Shown here piece by piece: positions 8,472 to 16,440 of a stretch of 35,669 bases of DNA. The stretch covers positions 1 through 35,669 of the forward strand of contig JAAYIN010000093.1 in NCBI GenBank assembly GCA_012523405.1, read 5' to 3'. This DNA comes from Clostridiales bacterium (GTDB lineage: Bacteria; Bacillota; Clostridia; Christensenellales; Aristaeellaceae). Both the position numbers and the translations under genes were made by a program. The notes under the pieces were generated by a model. It ran no database searches. It was not told the origin of the DNA and saw only the letters and a program-made list of their open reading frames with translations. Numbering within the stretch: position 1 is the stretch's first letter; the number at the start of each line of letters is the position of its first letter.

Positions 8472-9259
8472 CAAGCATTCTCCCTTCTGCGCAGCATGCC
8501 CGCGGCGGCAGCGGATGCAACCTGGAAGAGGATGACATGGAGCACAAGGAGTACGAGCGCAAAGACCCATTGCTCAGCATCGTTTACAAAGGACAGTATT
8601 TCGGCAGGGGATGCCATTGCGCGTGCCATCCATACGACGGGATGAAAAGAAGCCCACTGAGGCAGCGGGCTGAATAAATCCCATGCAGCAGGCACAAAGA
8701 AAATAGCGTCTGCAATTATTGCGAAGAATGCGAATTGATTCATGCCGCTTGAGATCGATCCGATGATGATGCCAAGACATGTGAAGAGAATGCCGCTGAG
8801 CAGCAGTGCAGCAGCGCCTACGCAAAGCTCAGCTACATCTCCTGCGAGCAGGCTTTCCCAAACAACGGTACTGCCCTCCACCAGAAAGACATTGGGGTTT
8901 GCAAACCATATGAGCAGGCAGCCCATCAGCGTTCCCCAAAGCGTCATCACGATGCATTTGGCGCTGACATAATGGCTTGGACGGATTGCGGCAATATACA
9001 AGGCAGCGTGGATATGCTGCTTTTTTTCATGCAGGAGCATAGCCCCTGTAAAGAACAAAGTCAATATAGCGGGCATCGCTAGGAGCAGCAGCGTCTGCAT
9101 CTGCCCATGCAGTCCATCGGGCAGAAAAAAGCGCAGCACTGCGATGGAGATAAGCGTGATCAAAAAGGTAACCGCAGCTATTCCATGGCGAAACAGCAGC
9201 CTGCGGTCAGCTCGCATCATAGCCATGAGCGGATGCGCGTGTTTGCGTTTGCGGCTCAT
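8471..9259 (-). CDS. ABC transporter permease, first subunit
   Basis: 262 residues with a basic N-terminus (MSRKRKHAH) and about six membrane spans. The loop MLLHEKKQHIHAALYIAAIR after the second span parallels the DERDNATALGL loop of the partner permease, suggesting the two are distant paralogues that form a heterodimer. The ATG overlaps the stop of the ATPase gene by 4 bases and its own stop overlaps the next start by 1 base, so the three genes are translationally coupled. Inferred role: membrane channel of an exporter of unknown substrate. Confidence 0.8.
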   Translation of the reverse strand: MSRKRKHAHPLMAMMRADRRLLFRHGIAAVTFLITLISIAVLRFFLPDGLHGQMQTLLLLAMPAILTLFFTGAMLLHEKKQHIHAALYIAAIRPSHYVSAKCIVMTLWGTLMGCLLIWFANPNVFLVEGSTVVWESLLAGDVAELCVGAAALLLSGILFTCLGIIIGSISSGMNQFAFFAIIADAIFFVPAAWDLFSPLPQWASFHPVVWMARAMASPAEILSFVNDAEQWVFALVLLVLHVILFQVASAAAAGMLRRRENA

Positions 9260-10107
9260 GGTTCCAGCCTCCCGCCTGTGATATCGGTGAATACATCGGC
9301 GAGTGTCGGCTCGTCGGTATGCATGCTGGTGATGAGGTTGTTTTCAATGAGATAGGGGAAGGCGGGGTCTTGGGAGAGCATGTGTAAATCGGTTGACTTG
9401 CGCATCAGCTGCTCGCCGTCGCGGTAGTTGTAGGTCAGCGTCTTTGCGCCGCGCTTCATGATGAATGCCTGAGGATGATCCACTGCCCGCAGCTGTCCGT
9501 CTGTGATGAACGCCACGCGGCTGCATAGATCGGTTGCATCTTGCATGTTGTGGGTGGTCAGGACGATGGTCTTGCCCTGCGTCGCCAGTCCCTTGATGAT
9601 ATCCTTCATATGGGCGGCGTTGGTGGGATCAAGACCATCGGTTGGCTCGTCAAGGAAGATCAAATCAGGGTTATGCAGTATCGCTTTGGCAAAGCTCAGA
9701 CGGCTCTTCATGCCCTTGCTGTATGCCGCAACGCGCATGCTGGCTTCCTGCTTGAGCCCGAGCCTGTCAAGCAGCGAATCGATCTCAAAGCAGGGACGCG
9801 AATACAAGGATGCAAAAAATTGCAGGTTCTCGCGAGCCGTCATGTTTTCATAAAGTGTAGGCACTTCAAAGTCCACGCCAACGCGCGTGAAAAAACTGCG
9901 CTTGAGGCTGTCGCAATGCTGCCCCATCACAGTGGCAGTGCCGCCATAGTTGGGCAAAAGACCGATCAGCAGCTTTTGCAGCGTGCTCTTGCCTGCACCT
10001 GAAGGGCCGAGAAACCCAAAAATTTCGCCCTTTTCCACATGAAAACTAAGCCCCTTTAGCACGGGCGTTTTTTGATATTTAAATGTGAGCGAACGAACAT
10101 CAATCAT
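9256..10107 (-). CDS. ABC transporter ATP-binding protein
   Basis: 283 residues. Walker A is GPSGAGKST (residues 34-42), the signature region is YSKGMKSRLSFAKA, Walker B is LIFLDEPTDGLDP, and the switch histidine is in LTTHNM. The C-terminal 60 residues after the nucleotide-binding domain are typical of exporter ATPases of the CcmA/DrrA type. AAAGGAC precedes the ATG. It powers the two permeases encoded directly downstream with coupled starts. The start lies 20 bases after the stop of the phosphoglycerate mutase gene, so one transcript probably carries them all. Confidence 0.92.
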   Translation of the reverse strand: MIDVRSLTFKYQKTPVLKGLSFHVEKGEIFGFLGPSGAGKSTLQKLLIGLLPNYGGTATVMGQHCDSLKRSFFTRVGVDFEVPTLYENMTARENLQFFASLYSRPCFEIDSLLDRLGLKQEASMRVAAYSKGMKSRLSFAKAILHNPDLIFLDEPTDGLDPTNAAHMKDIIKGLATQGKTIVLTTHNMQDATDLCSRVAFITDGQLRAVDHPQAFIMKRGAKTLTYNYRDGEQLMRKSTDLHMLSQDPAFPYLIENNLITSMHTDEPTLADVFTDITGGRLEP

Positions 10108-10127
10108 AGGGGCGTCCTTTCAGGTCA

Positions 10128-11411
10128 TCAGATCTGCTCAAACAGCACGCGCATGAGATCCGTACCATCCATCAGCACGGGCTCGCATGCCATTTCGTAT
10201 TCTGAAAATTCCCTCTTTGGTAGTGGCTTTCCCTCTTGGAGGGCGGTGTATACGACTCTGCTGTCATAGATCGCATAGGGGACAGGACCGCCGTCGTGGG
10301 TGCGGGTGGTGAGGAATGTGGGGTGATCACTGAGCAGCAGGAGACGGAAAGCTTCTCCGCGCTTTGTCAGTTCATCCAGTATCGGGGTAACGACGCGGCT
10401 TTCCACGTATTGAATGGCTTCAAGCTTTTTAGCGAGGTCGCCGGCGTGCGCCATCTCGTCAGGAGCTTCAATATGCACGGCAGCAAAATCATCGCCTGAT
10501 GCCAGCGCATCAAGCAAGCACTGCACTTTGCCCTCGTAATTGGTATCAAGATCGCCGTTTGCGCCTTGCACATGAGGGGTCTTAAGCCCTGCAAGACCTG
10601 CAATGCCCCACACCAGCGGGACAGCGCTCACAACCGTGCCATAGTGACCGAACTTCTCCTCAAAGGAGGGGAGAGCCACAGCGGTTGCTTGGCCCCATGG
10701 CCAGATCATATTAGCGGGCAGCTTACTCTGCGCAATGCGCGCCTGATTAATCGGATGATCCTTGAGCACTTCGTAGCTGCGAAGCATGAGTGCACGGATG
10801 TCGGTCGCCATCTTTCGGGCAGCTTTATCGTCTGATTTGCGCTCCATATGGGGCAGGTGCGCTGTAATGTCTTGATCAAGCACGTTGTGCGGCTCTGTGA
10901 GGCGCACAGCGCCAATGTCTTTGGCTTCGGATTTCATGACGCCAACGTGGCGGAAGGTATCGGTAACGGTGATTTCAAGACCAGCCTCGTTCATCAGCCT
11001 TGCAAACTCGCTGTCTGCAATCAGGTCGTTCATTAGCGTGGTAGCTTCTACTCCGTGGATATTACCGCCGTTGTGGCTGCGGATGATCATTTCGCCTTCT
11101 TCGCTTGGAACGATGGCGCATAGGTTCACGCGGAAGCTGATGCTTCCATCGGGAAGCACAACGCCCATGCCAGCGGCTTCAAGGACGCTTCTGCCTGTGT
11201 AATAGGTCTGGGGCGCATAGCCAAAAATACTCAAAATCGCGGTGTCGCTTCCGGCTGGCATGCCGTGGGGCACGGTCAGCGCTCTGCCGCAGTAGCAGCC
11301 TGCGCAGCGGTCAAACGCAGGAAGCGCGAGGGCTTCAAGAGGCGTTTTGCCTGCAAGCTGCGGGAGATTGGTATCCGCCATTCCGTCACCTATAACCAGT
11401 ACATATTTCAT
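10128..11411 (-). CDS. apgM: Cofactor-independent phosphoglycerate mutase, archaeal-type (ApgM family)
   Basis: 427 residues of the alkaline-phosphatase-like metalloenzyme family that interconverts 3- and 2-phosphoglycerate. Visible motifs: the N-terminal metal site VIGDGMAD (D9), nucleophile S55 in PAGSDTAILSIFGY, the metal-binding stretch DEMAHAGD and the C-terminal LLLSDHPTFLTTRTHDGGPVPY. The ATG at 11411 is chosen because AGGAT lies 9 bases upstream. An in-frame GTG three codons earlier is less likely. Members of this family have sometimes been labelled phosphonopyruvate-decarboxylase-related; the motifs favour the mutase. It sits between a secreted-protein gene and an ABC exporter on one strand. 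Confidence 0.9.
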   Translation of the reverse strand: MKYVLVIGDGMADTNLPQLAGKTPLEALALPAFDRCAGCYCGRALTVPHGMPAGSDTAILSIFGYAPQTYYTGRSVLEAAGMGVVLPDGSISFRVNLCAIVPSEEGEMIIRSHNGGNIHGVEATTLMNDLIADSEFARLMNEAGLEITVTDTFRHVGVMKSEAKDIGAVRLTEPHNVLDQDITAHLPHMERKSDDKAARKMATDIRALMLRSYEVLKDHPINQARIAQSKLPANMIWPWGQATAVALPSFEEKFGHYGTVVSAVPLVWGIAGLAGLKTPHVQGANGDLDTNYEGKVQCLLDALASGDDFAAVHIEAPDEMAHAGDLAKKLEAIQYVESRVVTPILDELTKRGEAFRLLLLSDHPTFLTTRTHDGGPVPYAIYDSRVVYTALQEGKPLPKREFSEYEMACEPVLMDGTDLMRVLFEQI

Positions 11412-11457
11412 AGTCAACACATCCTTGTTTCAGATTGAGTAGATGGTTCCCTATTGA

Positions 11458-12267
11458 TCAGTCAGCCCAGATGATATCATCACGCAGGCGATAGATCGTA
11501 GCACCATATTTTTTGCGGCAGAAAGCATCCACAAACCAGTCGATTTCCTTCACTGCATCATACTGCACATAGCCGTAGCGCTCGTCGTTAACGGTTTTGC
11601 CCTTCATGTTGCTGTCCGTCCAGTGCACACTGTCATTTTCAGCATCATAATCGCTGGAAAAGATCATGCTATGCGCGCCAATGCCATAGTAATAATTGGC
11701 AGCCATTTGGAAATAATCGCCGCGCTGCACTTGCTTTAGGAAATCACGGGCGATTTCTCTGTTTTCTGCCATGGTTTTGTCCGCGTCATAGCGGAAGGTC
11801 GCAGCAGCGTAGAAAGGATTGCCGTCGGGTGCAGGCACATCAATCCACTCCGCACCATAGACGTATTCTATGCATTCCTTCTTGGGTTTGTTATTGGGAA
11901 TGACAAGTGGGGTATCGGGGTATTCCTCCATGCGGAAGTCACCCGCATTTTCCTTAAAAAGATAGACGGTGAAGTTTTTACAAATGTAAATATCACTTTT
12001 GTAGGCTGCACGCTGTGCACGGCCGTTTGTGTCATCAAACTTCTCCTCAGCAAGGCTTAAAATGCCGTCAATAAAAGCTTCTCTGGCTGACGTGTCGCCG
12101 CCGTCGCTGCTGTCATCGGTGACGATTTCAACGGCGCTGGTTGGATCATCGCTGTCACTGATGGTGATGCTGATATCTGCAAAGGCAGATGGCATCGCAA
12201 ATACGGGGAAAAGCGTGACCATGAGCAAGGTAAATGCAAGAAATTGTCTCGTCTTCAGTATACGCAT
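11458..12267 (-). CDS. Secreted protein, possible cysteine-peptidase/amidase fold
   Basis: 269 residues with a signal peptide (residues 1-31, ending SAFA) and a Ser/Asp-rich linker to about residue 60. I do not recognise a named family with certainty. The later part has a cysteine in DIYICKNFT, a histidine in GIGAHSMIF, and alternating strands with WTDSNM and YGYVQYD. That order of C then H resembles NlpC/P60 or CHAP amidases, so a wall-hydrolase fold is a reasonable but unproven guess. GGGGAGG precedes the ATG. First gene of the minus-strand operon leading to apgM and the ABC transporter. Confidence 0.7.
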   Translation of the reverse strand: MRILKTRQFLAFTLLMVTLFPVFAMPSAFADISITISDSDDPTSAVEIVTDDSSDGGDTSAREAFIDGILSLAEEKFDDTNGRAQRAAYKSDIYICKNFTVYLFKENAGDFRMEEYPDTPLVIPNNKPKKECIEYVYGAEWIDVPAPDGNPFYAAATFRYDADKTMAENREIARDFLKQVQRGDYFQMAANYYYGIGAHSMIFSSDYDAENDSVHWTDSNMKGKTVNDERYGYVQYDAVKEIDWFVDAFCRKKYGATIYRLRDDIIWAD

Positions 12268-12304
12268 AGGAACCTCCCCAAATCTTTACGTGAATTACCC
12301 TTGC

Positions 12305-12333
12305 ATTGTACACAATATAGCGAAAAAAGTAAA
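12305..12333 (-). promoter_or_regulatory. Promoter of the secreted protein/apgM/ABC operon
   Basis: On the minus strand TTTACT (12333-12328) and TACAAT (12310-12305) are separated by 17 bases, close to the vegetative sigma consensus. It lies about 38 bases upstream of the first start codon at 12267. Confidence 0.6.
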
Positions 12334-12388
12334 CTGTCTGCTATCGGCGTATTCACATTGCCAATAAACGGATGATCACACGTGATGC

Positions 12389-12418
12389 TTTACCAAAGAG
12401 GACAATCGGTGCTATAAT
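12389..12418 (+). promoter_or_regulatory. Promoter of the sortase/C39 fusion gene
   Basis: TTTACC (12389-12394), an 18-base spacer and a perfect TATAAT (12413-12418), about 49 bases before the chosen TTG start. It diverges from the promoter at 12305-12333. Confidence 0.6.
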
Positions 12419-12466
12419 AGACTCGATTTATACGCTTGTATAGATATGAACTACGGAGGAAAGCAA

Positions 12467-13999
12467 TTGCTAAAACATAAAAATTACACTTTCGTTTGGG
12501 TGCTTTATGCCCTTGTGATGGTCAGCGCCATACTCATGCCGCATACAGCGATGGCTGCGCCCGAGATGGCGCTGGATTCGGTGCTCAGCCCGATTTCAAG
12601 GCTTGATACGTCTGATACCACCAAGCACTATGATGTGGACTTCGATTATATCCGTGAGGTGAATCCAGACACCGTGGGGTGGCTGTTTCAGGGCGAGAGC
12701 GAAATGAACCTGCCCATTATGCAGACGGTGGATAACGTCTACTATAGCAAGCGCACATTCGCCAGAAGCATTGACCGAACGGGCGCTCTGTATATCGATT
12801 TTGAAAATGCATCCGATTTTTCAGATCAAGTGAATTATCTTTATGGGGGAAACCATGCTGAAGGAGGTCCCTTTATTCAGATTGCTGATTTTTTTGAGGC
12901 GGATTACTACCAGCAGCATTCCTGTTTTCGGCTGATTACCCCTCAAACGGACTATCAGCTGGACGTCTTTGCAGGCTACAAAACCAAACTCACCGATCAG
13001 GATTCGTGGCTGATTGAGCCTTGGCGGACCGAGGCGCAGTTCAGTGAGCGCATAGCTCAAATCATGCAAACGAACACGATTGAAGTGCTGCCTGAAACAA
13101 TGCCAAGCAGCGACGATCGAATTTTCGTCTTCATCACGCAGCGAAACAGCAAAACAGCCACGCGGTATATTCTGTATGCACGCATGCGCCCAATCGTATT
13201 TGACGATAAGCCGAGTATCGATCTGAACAAAGTCTCGTTTGACGAGCAGCCTACGGGCAATGGCTATGTGACGCTGCCGACGCTGGGCAAGGAATTTATG
13301 GTCTATGCTCAAAACGATCCGATGTGGGAAGACCTTTACTATGAATCCAAGCAGGCTGAAATCAAACGCCGCTTTGGGCAAGGCGGCTGCGGTCCGACGG
13401 CAGTGGCCATAGCGGTCGCGAACCTCGTTGACCATGATTCGTTGGCTAAAATTTTCGATTATGCAGCGGAAGACATTGGGTATACATTTTGTGAATGCGC
13501 TGTCAACAGCGTTCTGTGCAACCATCGTCATGCCCAGTATCAGGTGCGTACAGCCGATGAAGTGCTGCGATATTTGCCCCTCATCATGGCTGATTTTTCC
13601 TGCGGAAACAACAGCTGGGGCATTAAATCACGAAATGTCGGCAGGCAGGGAACCAATATGAAGTTTCTCAAAAATGTATGTGAAGTATACGACCTGATGC
13701 TGAGGGAGGTCGTATCGATTCAGGAGGCAATAGAGGCACTGAAGCAGGAAAACACGATGGTGATTGGCTGCACGATTCGGGGCGGTCCCTTCACGACAAC
13801 ATCGCATTATGTGACGATGGCGGGTGTGGATGATGAATATCTTTATATTATCGATCCTCTATACCGCGATAGCTATAAAGCCATTGATACGCTTGAAATC
13901 CTAGAAATCGTTGCGCCCGGCGTGGTGCGTGTGCCACTTGAAAATGCAGGCAAATGCCATATCTATTCCTTTATTATTCTCACCAACCCAAATGGGTAA
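12467..13999 (+). CDS. Secreted fusion: degenerate sortase B-like domain plus C39-like peptidase
   Basis: The start is probably TTG at 12467, since GGAGGA lies 6 bases before it; the upstream ATG at 12446 precedes this site. About 510 residues with a signal peptide or N-terminal anchor (to TAMAA). The first half follows class B sortases: VNPDTVGWLFQGE, NLPIMQ, TGALYIDFENASDFSD, then YLYGGNHAEGGPF. There the family has YGH; here the catalytic His position is Gly. The later TxxTC position reads FITQRNS, so the Cys is Gln, while the Arg-bearing strand RYILYARM remains. The second half is a papain-like C39_2-type domain with GQGGCGPTA (Cys), SHYVTMAGV (His) and IIDP (Asp). A Cys/His cluster (CECAV...CNHRH) is inserted after the Cys helix. 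Inferred: inactive sortase fold used for binding, joined to an active peptidase. Confidence 0.82.
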   Translation: MLKHKNYTFVWVLYALVMVSAILMPHTAMAAPEMALDSVLSPISRLDTSDTTKHYDVDFDYIREVNPDTVGWLFQGESEMNLPIMQTVDNVYYSKRTFARSIDRTGALYIDFENASDFSDQVNYLYGGNHAEGGPFIQIADFFEADYYQQHSCFRLITPQTDYQLDVFAGYKTKLTDQDSWLIEPWRTEAQFSERIAQIMQTNTIEVLPETMPSSDDRIFVFITQRNSKTATRYILYARMRPIVFDDKPSIDLNKVSFDEQPTGNGYVTLPTLGKEFMVYAQNDPMWEDLYYESKQAEIKRRFGQGGCGPTAVAIAVANLVDHDSLAKIFDYAAEDIGYTFCECAVNSVLCNHRHAQYQVRTADEVLRYLPLIMADFSCGNNSWGIKSRNVGRQGTNMKFLKNVCEVYDLMLREVVSIQEAIEALKQENTMVIGCTIRGGPFTTTSHYVTMAGVDDEYLYIIDPLYRDSYKAIDTLEILEIVAPGVVRVPLENAGKCHIYSFIILTNPNG

Positions 14000-14026
14000 A
14001 AAATACATATGAAGAGGTGGCCGAGT

Positions 14027-16354
14027 ATGGACGCCAAGATGATCGGATTGACTGCTCAGCAAGCAAAGCAGCTCGGCGAACAGGGAAAGGCTAATATCAT
14101 GCCAAAGAGCAAAGAGGGCGGTGTGGGAGAAATCCTATACCGCAATATCTTTACTCTCTTTAATTTGCTGAATTTGGCGTTGGCGGTTTTGTTGCTGATC
14201 GTCGGCAGCTATCGCAATATGCTGTTTTTAGGGGTTGCCATCTCCAATATATTGATTGGTACAATTCAGGAGCTTCGCGCGAAAAAAACACATGACAGGC
14301 TCAAACTCTTATCCGAAGGCAAAGTAACGGTGATAAGGGACGGGCGGGAAATCAGCCTCATGCCAAGTGAATTGGTGCTTGGGGATGTGACTCGCCTGCT
14401 TCGCGGTGATCAAGTGCCTGCCGATGCAAAGGTGCTGAGCGGACGCGCACATGTGGATGAATCGCTGCTAACGGGCGAGAGCCGTGCAGTTGAAAAAATG
14501 CAGGACGATGAGCTGTTTGCGGGGAGCTTCCTGCTGGAAGGCAATGTCGTGGCAGAGCTTACGGCGATCGGCGCGCAAAGCTATGCGGGTAAACTGCAAT
14601 TATCGGCACGCAAGGTGAAGCGCTCCAGCAGCGTATTGATGCGCGACATGCAGCGCATTATCCGCATTGTATCCATTGCCATTGTCCCCCTCGCGCTCCT
14701 TTTGTTTTGGAAAACCCATGGGGGACTGGATGTGGAGATTGAGGACGCGGTCATCAAATGCGTTGCGGCTGTGCTGGGCATGATTCCGGAGGGGCTTATT
14801 TTGCTCACCTCCATCGCGCTTGCGGCAGGCGTGGTTCGCCTTGGCAAGCGAAACGCTTTGGTCAATGAGCTCTACGGCATAGAATCGCTTGCCAGAACCA
14901 GCGTGGTGTGCGTGGATAAGACGGGGACGCTGACCAATGGCGAGATGACATTTGATGTGATGATACTGCAAGGCACAGCTAAGCGGGCACAGGCTGAGGA
15001 GTGCTTGGCTGCGTTGCTGTCCACCTTTTATGACCAAACCCCTACCAATATAGCGCTCCATCAGGTATGCCCTGAGATATTGACCAATCGTGAGGCGCTT
15101 CAAACCGTCCCGTTTTCAAGTGAACGCAAGTGGTCGGGCGCGAGGTTTGAGGGGCTGGGGACGGTGGTGCTTGGTGCACCTGAATGCTTGCTTGCAGGGG
15201 CTGCGCTGGAGGAGGCAAAGGCACATGCAGCGCAAGGTCTGCGGGTGCTGGCACTGATGAGCGGGGATGAGCCATTCAGCGGCGATGTGCTCCCATCTCA
15301 TTTGCAGCCCATGGCACTGATCTGCCTGAGGGATACGCTGCGTCCGCTAGTGCGCGAGACCGTACGCTATTTTGGCGAGCAGGGCGTTTGCCTCAAGGTG
15401 CTTTCGGGCGATCATCCACTCACGGTTTCCCATGTGGCACATGATGCGGGCATTCCAAATGCGCAAGCGTATGTCGATGTTTCCGCCCTGCCGTCTCCCA
15501 TTGATTATGCGGCGATTGCAAAAGAATACACGGTTTTTGGTCGCGTATCGCCTAATGATAAGCGGTTTTTGATCGAAGCGATGCAGGCGCAGGGCGACAA
15601 TGTTGCGATGGTGGGGGATGGCGTGAATGATATTCCTGCACTGAAAGCAGCGGATTGCTCCATCGCGATGGCGTGCGGAAGCGATGCGGTATGCCGAATT
15701 GCTCAGATTACATTGCTCAACTCCGATTTTGAGGTGATGCCCGAAATCGTGCTGGAGGGCAGGCGCGTGATTAATAATATTACGCGTGCATCGTCCCTGT
15801 TCTTGGTTAAGAATATCTTTAGCTTCATCCTCACGATTTTGCTATTGCTACTGCCTTTCATCTATCCCTTCATGCCCATTCAGCTAACGCTGGTAAGCAC
15901 CCTGACGGTAGGCATTCCGTCCTTCGTGCTCGCATTGCAGCCGAACAAGGAACGGGTACAGGGAAATTTCCTGCGCAATGTGGTCACCCGCGCATTGCCT
16001 GGCGGGTTGAGCGTTGCGTTCTTAACGATTGGCGCAATGGTCATGGGCGCGGTGCATCAGCTGCCCGAGGAAGTGACCAGCATGCTCTGCACGCTGATCG
16101 CGGGGTATTCAGGCATGGTGGTGCTGGTGCTCACCTGCTTGCCGCTTGATTGGCTTCGCTTTGTTCTCATTTTGTTTATGGCAGGAATTTTTCTTTTTTT
16201 AGTCGTATTATGTCCAAGTGTGTTTTATTTTCTGCCGATAGAGGGGATACAGTGGCATGTGCTGCTTGGTGCGGCGGTGCTCGCGCCGATATTGCAGTTG
16301 GGACTTGCAGCCATCATACGAAGGTTCAGGCATCCCCGAAGGTCGGTAGAATGA
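14027..16354 (+). CDS. P-type cation-transporting ATPase, CtpE-like
   Basis: 775 residues. ATG 14027 is chosen because GAGGTGG lies 6 bases before it; an ATG at 14009 precedes that site. Order: two spans, actuator domain with LTGES (T149), two spans with GMIPEGL, the phosphorylation motif DKTGT (D297), nucleotide-binding domain, the hinge MVGDGVNDIPALKAAD (D531), and about six C-terminal spans. The short N-terminus has no metal-binding CxxC, which argues against a heavy-metal pump. The closest family I recognise is CtpE/YloB-type, linked in mycobacteria to calcium uptake. The ion is not determinable here. It starts 27 bases after the fusion gene ends and is probably co-transcribed with it. 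Confidence 0.88.
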   Translation: MDAKMIGLTAQQAKQLGEQGKANIMPKSKEGGVGEILYRNIFTLFNLLNLALAVLLLIVGSYRNMLFLGVAISNILIGTIQELRAKKTHDRLKLLSEGKVTVIRDGREISLMPSELVLGDVTRLLRGDQVPADAKVLSGRAHVDESLLTGESRAVEKMQDDELFAGSFLLEGNVVAELTAIGAQSYAGKLQLSARKVKRSSSVLMRDMQRIIRIVSIAIVPLALLLFWKTHGGLDVEIEDAVIKCVAAVLGMIPEGLILLTSIALAAGVVRLGKRNALVNELYGIESLARTSVVCVDKTGTLTNGEMTFDVMILQGTAKRAQAEECLAALLSTFYDQTPTNIALHQVCPEILTNREALQTVPFSSERKWSGARFEGLGTVVLGAPECLLAGAALEEAKAHAAQGLRVLALMSGDEPFSGDVLPSHLQPMALICLRDTLRPLVRETVRYFGEQGVCLKVLSGDHPLTVSHVAHDAGIPNAQAYVDVSALPSPIDYAAIAKEYTVFGRVSPNDKRFLIEAMQAQGDNVAMVGDGVNDIPALKAADCSIAMACGSDAVCRIAQITLLNSDFEVMPEIVLEGRRVINNITRASSLFLVKNIFSFILTILLLLLPFIYPFMPIQLTLVSTLTVGIPSFVLALQPNKERVQGNFLRNVVTRALPGGLSVAFLTIGAMVMGAVHQLPEEVTSMLCTLIAGYSGMVVLVLTCLPLDWLRFVLILFMAGIFLFLVVLCPSVFYFLPIEGIQWHVLLGAAVLAPILQLGLAAIIRRFRHPRRSVE

Positions 16355-16356
16355 AT

Positions 16357-16372
16357 TGCATAGGGGCGTGCA
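16357..16372 (+). promoter_or_regulatory. Candidate ANTAR-target hairpin in the leader of the synthetase gene
   Basis: TGCAT (16357-16361) pairs with GTGCA (16368-16372), leaving a six-base loop AGGGGC. ANTAR proteins are known to bind paired hairpins with six-base loops having A at position 1 and G at position 4, and this loop matches both. It lies two bases after the ATPase stop and 68 bases before the synthetase start. A second hexaloop is not clear: CCACAAATTGTGG further down gives a stem with a shorter loop, followed by a weak T-tract (AATCTTTTG). The downstream operon does contain an ANTAR gene. Confidence 0.35.
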
Positions 16373-16440
16373 TATCATCAAAGGCAGCGCTCATTACCTG
16401 AAACCACAAATTGTGGGAATCTTTTGAAAAGAGGCACGCT

